Positions 15,041 through 21,955 are shown, counted from the first letter of the stretch. The stretch: 29,421 nucleotides of DNA from JAFLUQ01 sp964551215 (GCA_964551215.1 CAZKBV010000014.1:1-29421), one strand, 5' to 3'. Notes: generated from the letters alone by a model not told the origin. Numbers and translations are program-made.

Positions 15041-15069
15041 TTGACAAAATGCGAATTTTATTATACAAT
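15041..15069 (+). promoter_or_regulatory. Sigma-A promoter of the Wzz/BY-kinase operon
   Basis: -35 TTGACA (15041-15046), 17-nt spacer, -10 TACAAT (15064-15069). Transcription would start about 15 nt before the AAGGAGGTGG-led start at 15092. Confidence 0.8.
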
Positions 15070-15091
15070 TGACAAATAAGGAGGTGGCTAA

Positions 15092-15844
15092 ATGCAGACC
15101 GAGGAAAAAACCCGTGATGAAGAATCTATAGATATAATGGAGCTTTTTGACCTGATAAAGGGGAAAATCTCGTGGATATTGATGTTTGCGATGGTGGGTA
15201 CGGTTGTGGCGTACGCATACAGCAGCTTTCTTATAACCCCTCTTTACAGCTCGACGGCCACGGTTTATGTAAATAACAGGAAATCCACCGCTTATGTGGA
15301 TTCCGTAAGCCAAAGCGCCCTGACCGTATCGGCGTTGCTTGTGCCTACATATGAGTATATTATAAGCACAAAAACCGCAATGAAAAGAGTTATTGAGGAA
15401 GGCGGCATAGAAGGCTACACCGTGGATCAGCTTCTGTCGATGATGTCCACTTCGGCTGATGAGGAAACAGGCGTGTTTTATATAACGGTTACCGGAGCCG
15501 ACAGGTATGCTTTGGCGGATATTGCGAACGCAATAGCAAATTACGCCACTTTGGAAATAGGCAAGTATATTGAGGGTACGGATATCAGCGTTATCGAGGA
15601 TGCCGTAACGCCTGAGCAGGCTTCATATCCGAATACGAAGAAAAGCACCGTCTTGGGCTTTATTCTGGGAGCGGCGGTTTCGATTGGCTTTATTCTGCTC
15701 ATGAATTTTATTGATTCCGGCATCAGAAAGGCCGAGGATTTTGCGAAAATACTCGGCTCTCCCGTCCTTGGAGTTATCCCCGATATAGATGACAACAACA
15801 AAACGGGAAGCAGTCAAAATAAGAGCAAAATCAAGGAGGCGTAA
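15092..15844 (+). CDS. Wzz-like chain-length determinant / BY-kinase modulator
   Basis: A 250-residue membrane protein of the Wzz/CpsC/YveK family. Its two membrane helices (about 27-48 and 186-206) flank an extracellular domain. A short cytoplasmic tail follows the second helix and in this family activates the tyrosine kinase. The N-terminal DIMELFDLIKGKISWIL and the Pro-containing segment before helix 2 (VTPEQASYPNTKKST) are typical. It controls polymer length or export in surface-polysaccharide synthesis. The next gene, the cognate kinase, starts 4 bp after its stop codon, with the kinase ribosome binding site inside this gene's end. No glycosyltransferase, flippase or polymerase gene is nearby. 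Confidence 0.85.
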   Translation: MQTEEKTRDEESIDIMELFDLIKGKISWILMFAMVGTVVAYAYSSFLITPLYSSTATVYVNNRKSTAYVDSVSQSALTVSALLVPTYEYIISTKTAMKRVIEEGGIEGYTVDQLLSMMSTSADEETGVFYITVTGADRYALADIANAIANYATLEIGKYIEGTDISVIEDAVTPEQASYPNTKKSTVLGFILGAAVSIGFILLMNFIDSGIRKAEDFAKILGSPVLGVIPDIDDNNKTGSSQNKSKIKEA

Positions 15845-15848
15845 GCGA

Positions 15849-16715
15849 ATGGCTAAAATTAAGCTTTTTAATAAAACAAAAGGGCAAAGCCGCGGAAAAA
15901 GCGCCCGCGGAAAAAACGGCCACGAAGAAATGACCATAGAGGAAAAGCGCAGCTTTATTATTAACGATAACACATCCTTCAGCGTTACGGAGGCGTATAA
16001 GGCTCTCAGAACCAATATAATTTTCTCCCTTCCCGACGAGGGCAGCAATAGGATTATTATTACAAGCTCTCTTGCCGGCGAAGGAAAGAGTACGACCTGT
16101 ATAAATATCGCAATTTCCTTTGCGGAAACAAACAAAAAGGTGATTATCGTGGACTGCGATTTGCGCCGCCCGAACATTGCGAAGCTGCTTGATATAAACA
16201 ATAAGCCCGGGCTCAGCAATTACCTTGTAAGAATCAATGAAATGGACGAGATAATCCGTAAGGACGTGAGAAAAAACATGGACGTTATAACCTCCGGGGA
16301 TATACCGCCCAATCCGTCTGAGCTTTTGGATTCCTCCAGAATGGGCAAGCTCATAGAAACCTTAAGCGAAAGGTACGACTATGTATTTCTCGATACTCCT
16401 CCCGTGCTTGCGGTTACGGATACCAGCGTGCTGACAAAGTACAGCTCCGGAGTTTTGCTTCTCGCCCGCCACGGAAAAACGGATAAGACGGCTGTTTCCG
16501 CCTCGGTGGAGCAGCTAAGGCTCGCGAACGCAAAAATCCTCGGAGGCATATTCAACTGCGTCGAAACCGAGGAAAAGGGCTACAGCTACAAGAAATACGG
16601 CCGATACAGCCGGTATGGATATAAGCGTTACGGCTACGGTTACGGTTACGGCTATGGCTATGGCTACGGTGAAGGCAGCGATAACAAAAAAGAAAGCGCA
16701 GAGAGCAAAAAGTGA
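15849..16715 (+). CDS. Bacterial tyrosine kinase (CpsD/CapB/YwqD family)
   Basis: A 288-residue cytoplasmic BY-kinase. Walker A is SSLAGEGKST (73-82), Walker A' is VIIVDCD (98-104) and Walker B is VFLDTPP (179-185). EAYKALRTNI near 48-57 is the conserved helix before Walker A. The C-terminus is the autophosphorylation tail and is extreme here: 13 tyrosines between residues 245 and 273, ending in seven consecutive YG dipeptides. Autophosphorylation of this cluster normally controls polymer assembly with the Wzz partner. Start at 15849 with AAGGAGG 9 nt upstream; an in-frame ATG at 15789 lies inside the previous gene. No cognate phosphatase (CpsB/YwqE type) is present. It overlaps the next gene by 4 bp. 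Confidence 0.92.
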   Translation: MAKIKLFNKTKGQSRGKSARGKNGHEEMTIEEKRSFIINDNTSFSVTEAYKALRTNIIFSLPDEGSNRIIITSSLAGEGKSTTCINIAISFAETNKKVIIVDCDLRRPNIAKLLDINNKPGLSNYLVRINEMDEIIRKDVRKNMDVITSGDIPPNPSELLDSSRMGKLIETLSERYDYVFLDTPPVLAVTDTSVLTKYSSGVLLLARHGKTDKTAVSASVEQLRLANAKILGGIFNCVETEEKGYSYKKYGRYSRYGYKRYGYGYGYGYGYGYGEGSDNKKESAESKK

Positions 16716-16906
16716 AAAGGCTGTATAAATCACAGACAGACAAAAAAATATGCGGCGTGTGCGGCGGAATAGCTGAGTACTTTGCCATTGACCCTACCAT
16801 AGTGCGCCTTATCTGGGCGGCGCTTATATGCTTTTGGGGAACGGGTATTATGGCTTATATTCTTGCGGCTTTGATTTTGCCGGATAGTCCATATGATGAA
16901 CGGTAA
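16712..16906 (+). CDS. PspC-domain membrane protein
   Basis: A 64-residue protein that is almost only a PspC domain: KRLYKSQTDKKICGVCGGIAEYFAIDPTIVRLIWAAL, with a membrane helix over about residues 33-58. PspC proteins are linked to envelope-stress responses. It starts with GTG inside the last codons of the kinase gene (GTGA overlap), so it is probably translationally coupled. The start matches the family N-terminus. The pairing with a BY-kinase is unusual and suggests a cell-envelope role, but that is inference. Confidence 0.88.
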   Translation: MKRLYKSQTDKKICGVCGGIAEYFAIDPTIVRLIWAALICFWGTGIMAYILAALILPDSPYDER

Positions 16907-16954
16907 TAATTAAAAAAGGAACCGGAAAAGCCGATTTTAATCCATAAAATAATC

Positions 16955-17009
16955 AATTATGCAAATATTGTACGGTAAAATACACAAAATTTAAACTCGA
17001 TTTATGAGA
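16955..17009 (+). repeat. 55-bp sequence duplicated across the gap (left copy)
   Basis: This is identical to 17110-17164, on the other side of the N run. The exact length and position suggest an assembly overlap rather than biology. Confidence 0.9.
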
Positions 17010-17109
17010 NNNNNNNNNNNNNNNNNNNNNNNNNNNNNNNNNNNNNNNNNNNNNNNNNNNNNNNNNNNNNNNNNNNNNNNNNNNNNNNNNNNNNNNNNNN
17101 NNNNNNNNN
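17010..17109. other. 100-N scaffold gap
   Basis: Exactly 100 Ns with identical 55-bp ends on both sides. The two contigs most likely overlap by one k-mer, so the real sequence may have no gap here at all. The terminator at 17164-17207 would then follow the PspC gene by about 160 bp. Confidence 0.95.
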
Positions 17110-17164
17110 AATTATGCAAATATTGTACGGTAAAATACACAAAATTTAAACTCGATTTATGAGA
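17110..17164 (+). repeat. 55-bp sequence duplicated across the gap (right copy)
   Basis: Identical to 16955-17009. Confidence 0.9.
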
Positions 17165-17208
17165 AAAAGGCGGTAAACAAACGAATCTGTTTCTTTACCG
17201 CCTTTTTT
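17164..17208. terminator. Bidirectional terminator
   Basis: A perfect 14-bp stem, AAAAAGGCGGTAAA (17164-17177) with TTTACCGCCTTTTT (17194-17207), 16-nt loop. It can end the Wzz/kinase/PspC transcript and the converging tcdA gene. Confidence 0.88.
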
Positions 17209-17221
17209 CGTCGCTATGGAA

Positions 17222-17941
17222 TTACGGTTTATTTATGCCGCACAAGTCCTTTATAACCTCAGAGGCCATTATAAGTCCGGCAACGGCGGGAACAAAGGAG
17301 GTGCTGCCGGGAATTTGCCGCCGTCCGGGGGGCAGAGCCTCGTTGGCGGAGGAAGGGGCGATAGGCTCTTCCTTGGAGTAAACCACCTTCAGAGCGTCCA
17401 CGCCTCGCTTTTTCAGCTCCCGACGCATAACTCTGGCCAAGGGGCAGACGGAGGTTTTATAAATGTCGCTGACCTCCAGAGCCGTCGGGTTCAGTTTGTT
17501 CCCCGTTCCCATACAGCTTATGATGGGAACTCCCGCCGCCTTTGCCTGCGTGACAAGGCGGATTTTTCCGGTTACGGTGTCGATGGCGTCTATGATATAG
17601 TCGTATTTCGTAAAGTCAAATTCCGCCGCGGTTTCCGGAGAATAAAAGGTTTTATGGCAGTTCAGCTTTAAGCGGGGGTTTATTTGCGCGAATCTTTCCT
17701 TTGCGGCGTCCGTCTTGTACATACCCACGGTGGAGCTGAGGGCGATAATCTGACGGTTAAGGTTGGTGGGGGAGACTGTGTCGCTGTCGATTATGTCCAG
17801 AGCGCCTATGCCGCTGCGGACAAGGGCCTCCGCGCAGTGACCGCCCACGCCTCCAAGGCCGAATACCGCCACCCGTGAGCGGCTCAGCTTTTCCATTGCT
17901 TCCTTCCCCAAAATAAGCTCCGTCCTTGAAAAAATGCACAT
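17222..17941 (-). CDS. tcdA: tRNA threonylcarbamoyladenosine dehydratase
   Basis: An E1-like (ThiF/MoeB superfamily) ATP-dependent enzyme that cyclises t6A at tRNA position 37 to ct6A. The 239-residue protein carries the nucleotide-binding VFGLGGVGGHCAEALVRSG, then DIIDSDTVSPTNLNRQ, YDYIIDAIDTVTGK and SCMGTGNKLNPT, all typical of TcdA (YgdL) rather than ThiF or MoeB. GGAG lies 8 nt before the ATG at 17941. It has a consensus promoter and a leader of about 155 nt that can form strong helices. No sulfur-carrier partner gene is nearby, which supports TcdA. Confidence 0.9.
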   Translation of the reverse strand: MCIFSRTELILGKEAMEKLSRSRVAVFGLGGVGGHCAEALVRSGIGALDIIDSDTVSPTNLNRQIIALSSTVGMYKTDAAKERFAQINPRLKLNCHKTFYSPETAAEFDFTKYDYIIDAIDTVTGKIRLVTQAKAAGVPIISCMGTGNKLNPTALEVSDIYKTSVCPLARVMRRELKKRGVDALKVVYSKEEPIAPSSANEALPPGRRQIPGSTSFVPAVAGLIMASEVIKDLCGINKP

Positions 17942-17983
17942 AATACGTTCTCCGTTCCGCCGCTCCGCGTCGGCATATATAAC

Positions 17984-18075
17984 TCAATCTCTCGCCGCAG
18001 GGCAAAAAATTACAAGAGATTGATGCCCGCGCGTATGCGTTTTGCAACCCGCACGGAAGCAAAAACCCACGCGCG
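17984..18075 (-). other. Structured leader upstream of tcdA
   Basis: Two perfect helices lie between the promoter and the ATG. Helix A pairs 18028-18034 with 18069-18075 (CGCGCGT/ACGCGCG) and encloses 18040-18045 with 18059-18064 (TTTTGC/GCAAAA). Helix B pairs 17984-17992 with 18015-18023 (9 bp). Together they form a two-domain RNA of about 92 nt. No U-tract follows, so any control would be translational. It matches no riboswitch class I recognise. Confidence 0.45.
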
Positions 18076-18103
18076 AATTTAATCCTGCCGTTCCTATAAT
18101 TAA

Positions 18104-18132
18104 ATTATATACAATGTCTAAGCCCGTGTCAA
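18104..18132 (-). promoter_or_regulatory. Sigma-A promoter of tcdA
   Basis: Full consensus on the minus strand: -35 TTGACA (18127-18132), 17-nt spacer, -10 TATAAT (18104-18109). Transcription would start near 18097, giving a leader of about 155 nt. Confidence 0.88.
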
Positions 18133-18203
18133 GACGCGGCGGCGGAATTTTTTGAAAACGGGGGGGGGATTTCGCTTCCCCTTTCGCAATACCCGCAGTT
18201 TGC

Positions 18204-18239
18204 GCGGGCGGCTATCGACCGCCCGCTTGCTTTATTTAT
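18204..18239 (+). terminator. Terminator-like hairpin downstream of dpaB
   Basis: A perfect 8-bp stem, GCGGGCGG (18204-18211) with CCGCCCGC (18219-18226), 7-nt loop. Its T-rich tail (TTGCTTTATTTATT) is on the plus strand, although the adjacent gene, dpaB, is on the minus strand. It may still help end dpaB, but its polarity is opposite to that expected. Confidence 0.4.
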
Positions 18240-18818
18240 TTACCGGACTACGGGCTGTATCTGGCGCCCCTCCAGTGCGGCGGAAACCGCCGGAAGCAGC
18301 AAATCCCATTTTGCTGTCATGGAGGTTTCTTTGCTTACGGGATCGTCCTGAGAAAAGGGGACAAAGTAAATATTTTTGCTGTTCATAAGGCTGCCGATGT
18401 TTTTGGCGGAAACGCTCAGCGCGTCGTTGGTTGACGGAGCTATTATCACCGGACGGCGATTGCGCAAAGCGGCCTTCGCGGCCATGACGACGCTTGTATC
18501 GGTTATTCCGAGGGACAGCTTCCCGATAGTGCTGCCTGTGCAGGGAGCGATTAAAAGAGCGTCCAGCAGCTTCTTCGGGCCGATAGGCTCCGCTTCCGAT
18601 ATGGCGGATATTACCTTCCGACCGCATATATCCTCGACTTCCGCCACAAAATCCGCCGCCTTGCCGAAACGGGTGTCGGTGGAAACAGCGTTGGCGCTCA
18701 TTATGGGAATTATTTCGATTCCGCTTTCCGCCATACGCCTCATTTCATCAATGACCTTGCGGAATGTGCAGAAGGAGCCGGTCATGGCGAAGCCCAGTTT
18801 AATACGCGTTAAGTCCAT
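18240..18818 (-). CDS. dpaB: Dipicolinate synthase subunit B
   Basis: Flavoprotein-like subunit (192 residues; SpoVFB) of the enzyme that makes dipicolinic acid in the mother cell during sporulation. The N-terminus KLGFAMTGSFCTFRKVI and the core LLIAPCTGSTIGKLSLGITDTSV show the phosphopantothenoylcysteine-decarboxylase-like flavoprotein fold of this family. Its ATG overlaps the last codons of dpaA by 10 bp, so the two are co-transcribed and probably coupled. The gene marks the organism as spore-forming. No separate promoter is seen. Confidence 0.95.
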   Translation of the reverse strand: MDLTRIKLGFAMTGSFCTFRKVIDEMRRMAESGIEIIPIMSANAVSTDTRFGKAADFVAEVEDICGRKVISAISEAEPIGPKKLLDALLIAPCTGSTIGKLSLGITDTSVVMAAKAALRNRRPVIIAPSTNDALSVSAKNIGSLMNSKNIYFVPFSQDDPVSKETSMTAKWDLLLPAVSAALEGRQIQPVVR

Positions 18819-19654
18819 TCCTGCTCACCTGTCTCCTTGAAAATGTTGTAAATGGTTTCCTTTATAATTTCTCCGGCGGTTATGGGCGCAACCTTTCCGG
18901 GAAGGCCTAAGGCGCGTATTATTTTTACTCCGGCGGCTTCGGCGGCGGAGCTGTCGGCACAGCCGCTTACGCCGGCAAGGTCGATGATAAGTCCGCCCCT
19001 GAAGCAGCTTAAGGCTTCGGCGGTTATTACTCCGGCCGGCACGGTATTAAAAATCACATGAGAATTCATGGCCGCTTCGGGCAGGCGGCTGTAGGGGAGA
19101 GCGGTGAGATTGCCGCTCCTTATAAGCGCGAGGTCCTTTTCGCTGCGGGCAAAAACCGTTACCTCCGCCCCCAAAGCGTCAAGTATGCGGGAAAGGTATT
19201 TGCCTATTCTTCCGTAGCCCGTCACAATAACCCGAGCGTCCTTAACGGTTATGGGCAGTTCCTCCATAGCTATTTGAAGGGCGCCTTCGGCGGAGGGAAC
19301 GGCATTGGCGATTTCAAATTCCTCCCGAGCCAGATAGTCGGCGTATTTTATGCCGTAAACCCGAAGCGCGGCCTTTGTTTTTTCGTGGAGCTTTCCGCCC
19401 AGAAGAAGCTGACCGGCGTTCATAAGCCGAAAAAGGTCGTTCATAAGTATGGGACGCAGCAGACCGGGGGCGTTTACGGTTTCGCCGTCGGCGCTGGCCG
19501 GAAGGCCGAGAATGACGATATCGGCGTTTTTCAGCGCGGTTTTAAGAGGCATATCGTCGGTATAGCGTCTTATGTTCAGCCCGTCGGCCGCCATTGAAGC
19601 GCAAAGGGTGTCTATGCGGGCGTCGCCGCCGATTACAAGTATTCGTTTTGACAT
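18809..19654 (-). CDS. dpaA: Dipicolinate synthase subunit A
   Basis: SpoVFA, the NAD(P)-binding subunit of dipicolinate synthase (281 residues). It oxidises the product of dihydrodipicolinate synthase's pathway to dipicolinate, the main calcium-chelating solute of the spore core. The N-terminus is a Rossmann-like segment (RILVIGGDARID), a second one is VIVTGYGRIGKYLSRILDALGAEV near the middle, and GLIIDLAGVSG follows. First gene of the dpaAB pair. The site before the ATG (GAAGATATA) is weak; a strong GGGAGGA lies further up, beyond a 20-nt hairpin. A mother-cell sigma factor is expected, but I cannot assign a promoter. Confidence 0.95.
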   Translation of the reverse strand: MSKRILVIGGDARIDTLCASMAADGLNIRRYTDDMPLKTALKNADIVILGLPASADGETVNAPGLLRPILMNDLFRLMNAGQLLLGGKLHEKTKAALRVYGIKYADYLAREEFEIANAVPSAEGALQIAMEELPITVKDARVIVTGYGRIGKYLSRILDALGAEVTVFARSEKDLALIRSGNLTALPYSRLPEAAMNSHVIFNTVPAGVITAEALSCFRGGLIIDLAGVSGCADSSAAEAAGVKIIRALGLPGKVAPITAGEIIKETIYNIFKETGEQEWT

Positions 19655-19663
19655 TATATCTTC

Positions 19664-19690
19664 AGAGACGGTTTTGCGTCTCTTCCTCCC
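19664..19690 (-). promoter_or_regulatory. Hairpin between Shine-Dalgarno and dpaA start
   Basis: On the minus strand GGGAGGA (19684-19690) is followed directly by a perfect 7-bp hairpin, AGAGACG (19677-19683) with CGTCTCT (19664-19670), 6-nt loop. Nine bases and the ATG then follow. Folding would bring the strong site to normal distance from the start codon. Confidence 0.45.
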
Positions 19691-19889
19691 TTCATTGTCT
19701 TTCTCTACATATTATGCGAATTATTACCTGTTGGCACAAAAAAGGACAGGGAATTTTGATTGGGGCGGCAGAGGGAAAATGCACCTTTTATGCAATAACG
19801 GGAACCGAAAATACGCCTTAGCATACGCCGATTAACAAATGTGATAAAAATCCTTGAAGTTTGGCAAAAATAATGGTAAAAATACTGAA
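19691..19889. other. Intergenic stretch between dpaA and glnA promoter
   Basis: AT-rich DNA with no ORF of note. It ends in two 12-bp tandem repeats, GGcAAAAATAat (19863-19874) and GGtAAAAATAct (19875-19886), just before the glnA -35. It should contain the dpaAB promoter. Confidence 0.4.
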
Positions 19890-19918
19890 TTGAAAAAAAT
19901 ACAATTAAATGTTATAAT
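19890..19918 (+). promoter_or_regulatory. Sigma-A promoter of glnA
   Basis: -35 TTGAAA (19890-19895), 17-nt spacer, -10 TATAAT (19913-19918). The 60-nt leader has a hairpin, CCGGGCA (19954-19960) with TGTCCGG (19965-19971), 3 nt before the GGAGG site. Confidence 0.8.
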
Positions 19919-19985
19919 ATATTTGTAAACAACGGAGTTTATAAATTTGTCTACCGGGCAATCTTGTCCGGGCAGGAGGTTTATC

Positions 19986-21323
19986 ATGATGGGCAGATAT
20001 ACGAAAGCCGATATTATTCGCATGGTAGAAGAAAACGACGTGAGATTTATACGCCTGCAGTTTACGGATATGTTCGGGCAGCTCAAAAATATGGCTATAA
20101 CAAAAAGTCAGCTGAAAAAAGCCCTTGACAATCAGTGTATGTTTGACGGCTCCTCGATTGACGGCTTCTCCAGAATCGAAGAAAGCGATATGTATCTTTA
20201 CCCTGATTTGGACACCTTTGCGATATTTCCATGGAGGCCTCAGCAGGGCAAGGTGGCAAGGTTTATATGCGATGTGCATAAGCCCAACGGGATGCCCTTT
20301 GAGTGCGATCCGAGATATATACTTAAAAAAGCGGTAAAGGAAGCCACCGACATGGGCTATGCCTTTAATGTCGGGCCGGAGTGCGAATTTTTCCTTTTTC
20401 ATACGGATCCGGAGGGCAATCCCACTGTGGAAACCACCGATAGGGGCGGCTATTTCGACCTTGCTCCCGTGGACGGCGGGGAAAACTGCCGCCGTGACAT
20501 ATGTCAAACGCTTGAAGAAATGGATTTTGAAATTGAAGCCTCTCACCACGAAGTGGCTCAGGGCCAGCATGAAATTGACTTCAAATACGATACGGCTCTC
20601 CGAGCGGCGGACAATATAATCACATTCAAGCTTGTTGTAAAATCCATAGCTCAGCGTCACGGGCTTCACGCCACCTTTATGCCGAAGCCGATATTTGGCA
20701 TAAACGGCAGCGGAATGCATACAAATATGAGTCTTATGAACGCGGACGGCTCCAACGCTTTTTATGATAAAAACGCGTCCTCCGGTCTGAGCGATCTTGC
20801 CTACAGCTTTATTGCCGGTATCCTTAAGCATATAAAGGGCGTTACGGCGCTTACCAATCCCACGGTCAATTCCTACAAGCGCCTTGTTCCGGGATATGAG
20901 GCTCCATGCTATATTGCGTGGAGCGAATCCAACCGCAGCACGCTTATAAGAATCCCTGCGGCAAGAGGCGACGGAACAAGAGTTGAACTGCGATGCCCCG
21001 ACCCGACCTGCAATCCATACCTTGCCCTTGCGGCAATGCTCAGAGCGGGTTTAAGCGGAATAAAGGAAAATCTCACCCCTCCCGACAGCATAGATGTTTC
21101 AATTTTCCGCCTCAGTCCCGATCAGAGGATGAAAATGGGCATCGAAAGTCTTCCCGGCACGCTGGAGGCCGCCGTAAGGGAAATGGATTCAGACCCCATA
21201 GCAAGGGAAACTCTCGGCGACGAAATGTATAAAAAGTACCTCTGCGCGAAAAAAGCCGAATGGGACGAATACCGTACACAGGTTACAAAATGGGAAATTG
21301 AAAAGTACTTGGGTACTTTTTAG
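19986..21323 (+). CDS. glnA: Glutamine synthetase, type I
   Basis: ATP-dependent synthesis of glutamine from glutamate and ammonia. The 445-residue length and lack of the adenylylation-type insert fit the GSI-alpha form of Firmicutes. Motifs include MFDGSSIDGF, GPECEFFLF, EVAQGQHEIDF, NGSGMHTNMSL, NPTVNSYKRLVPGYEAP and the Arg-rich NRSTLIRIPAARG. GGAGG lies 6 nt before the first ATG of an ATG-ATG pair (19986, 19989); either could be used. It is followed 42 bp later by an ANTAR regulator. Its last codons form a perfect 8-bp hairpin, AAAAGTAC/GTACTTTT (21301-21320). Confidence 0.96.
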   Translation: MMGRYTKADIIRMVEENDVRFIRLQFTDMFGQLKNMAITKSQLKKALDNQCMFDGSSIDGFSRIEESDMYLYPDLDTFAIFPWRPQQGKVARFICDVHKPNGMPFECDPRYILKKAVKEATDMGYAFNVGPECEFFLFHTDPEGNPTVETTDRGGYFDLAPVDGGENCRRDICQTLEEMDFEIEASHHEVAQGQHEIDFKYDTALRAADNIITFKLVVKSIAQRHGLHATFMPKPIFGINGSGMHTNMSLMNADGSNAFYDKNASSGLSDLAYSFIAGILKHIKGVTALTNPTVNSYKRLVPGYEAPCYIAWSESNRSTLIRIPAARGDGTRVELRCPDPTCNPYLALAAMLRAGLSGIKENLTPPDSIDVSIFRLSPDQRMKMGIESLPGTLEAAVREMDSDPIARETLGDEMYKKYLCAKKAEWDEYRTQVTKWEIEKYLGTF

Positions 21324-21353
21324 CTCCCCTCTCGGAAGCTGCTGAGAGAGGAG
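21324..21353 (+). promoter_or_regulatory. Hairpin covering the ANTAR-gene ribosome binding site
   Basis: CTCCCCTCTC (21324-21333) pairs with GAGAGAGGAG (21344-21353), 9 of 10 bp, 10-nt loop. The 3' arm is the Shine-Dalgarno site of the next gene. No U-tract follows, so it is more likely translational control than termination. Confidence 0.5.
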
Positions 21354-21365
21354 TAGTGAAAGCGG

Positions 21366-21926
21366 ATGAAAAGCGTAATTCTTGCCTTCCAGAATGCGGA
21401 AGCTGCCGCGGCCATCAGCAGGGCGGTGCAGCTTGGCGGTTACGCAGTGAGCGGAATATGCTCAGGCGGCGGCGAGGTGCTGCGTATGCTGGAATGGACG
21501 TCGGCCTGCGCGGTGGTATGCGGCTACAGGCTTAAGGATACTACAGCGGCAGAGCTGTTTCAAAGTCTCCCCGCGGGAGTGGGAATGTTGGTATTGCTTT
21601 CCCAAAGTCAGGCGGGAACGGTGGATCTCCCTTACGGAATACAAAGCGTCAACCTTCCGGTGAGCCGGACGGCTTTGCTGGACTGTCTCAGAACGGTTAT
21701 AATGATAAACGACCGCCCCAGTCTTAAAAAAAGCGGCGAGGACACCCGTCCGAAGCGCAGCGACAGCGATAAAGAGGTTATCGCCCTTGCAAAGCGTCAG
21801 CTTATGGAGCAATGCAATATGACAGAGGATCAGGCCCACCGCTTTATACAGCGCGTAAGCATGAACAACGGCAGCAAAATGGCAGATACGGCCAGAGGAG
21901 TTCTTTCGGGAGAAATATTATATTAA
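21366..21926 (+). CDS. ANTAR-domain regulator, NasT/NitR-like
   Basis: A 186-residue RNA-binding antitermination regulator. Residues about 135-186 form the ANTAR domain (DKEVIALAKRQLMEQCNMTEDQAHRFIQRVSMN). The N-terminal part is receiver-like but degenerate: I see neither the acidic pair nor a clear phospho-acceptor Asp (VVCGYRLKD at the expected strand). ANTAR proteins bind paired hairpins in nascent RNA to stop termination, and several next to glnA control nitrogen genes. Its place right after glnA suggests the same. Its ribosome binding site is about 12 nt from the ATG and lies in a hairpin. The target RNA is not obvious here. Confidence 0.85.
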   Translation: MKSVILAFQNAEAAAAISRAVQLGGYAVSGICSGGGEVLRMLEWTSACAVVCGYRLKDTTAAELFQSLPAGVGMLVLLSQSQAGTVDLPYGIQSVNLPVSRTALLDCLRTVIMINDRPSLKKSGEDTRPKRSDSDKEVIALAKRQLMEQCNMTEDQAHRFIQRVSMNNGSKMADTARGVLSGEILY

Positions 21927-21955
21927 GGCTTAAACCGAAAAAGGAGAATATATAA

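Noticed and set aside
16621..16672. Microsatellite or frameshift artefact in the BY-kinase
   Set aside because: The frame stays open to a normal stop, codons vary, and Tyr-rich tails are expected in this family.
16955..17164. Genuine direct repeat or attachment site flanking an insertion
   Set aside because: The copies are identical, of k-mer-like length, and border an arbitrary 100-N run, which points to assembly.
19691..19760. Sigma-K or sigma-E promoter for dpaAB
   Set aside because: CATAATAT on the minus strand resembles a mother-cell -10, but no matching -35 lies at the right distance.
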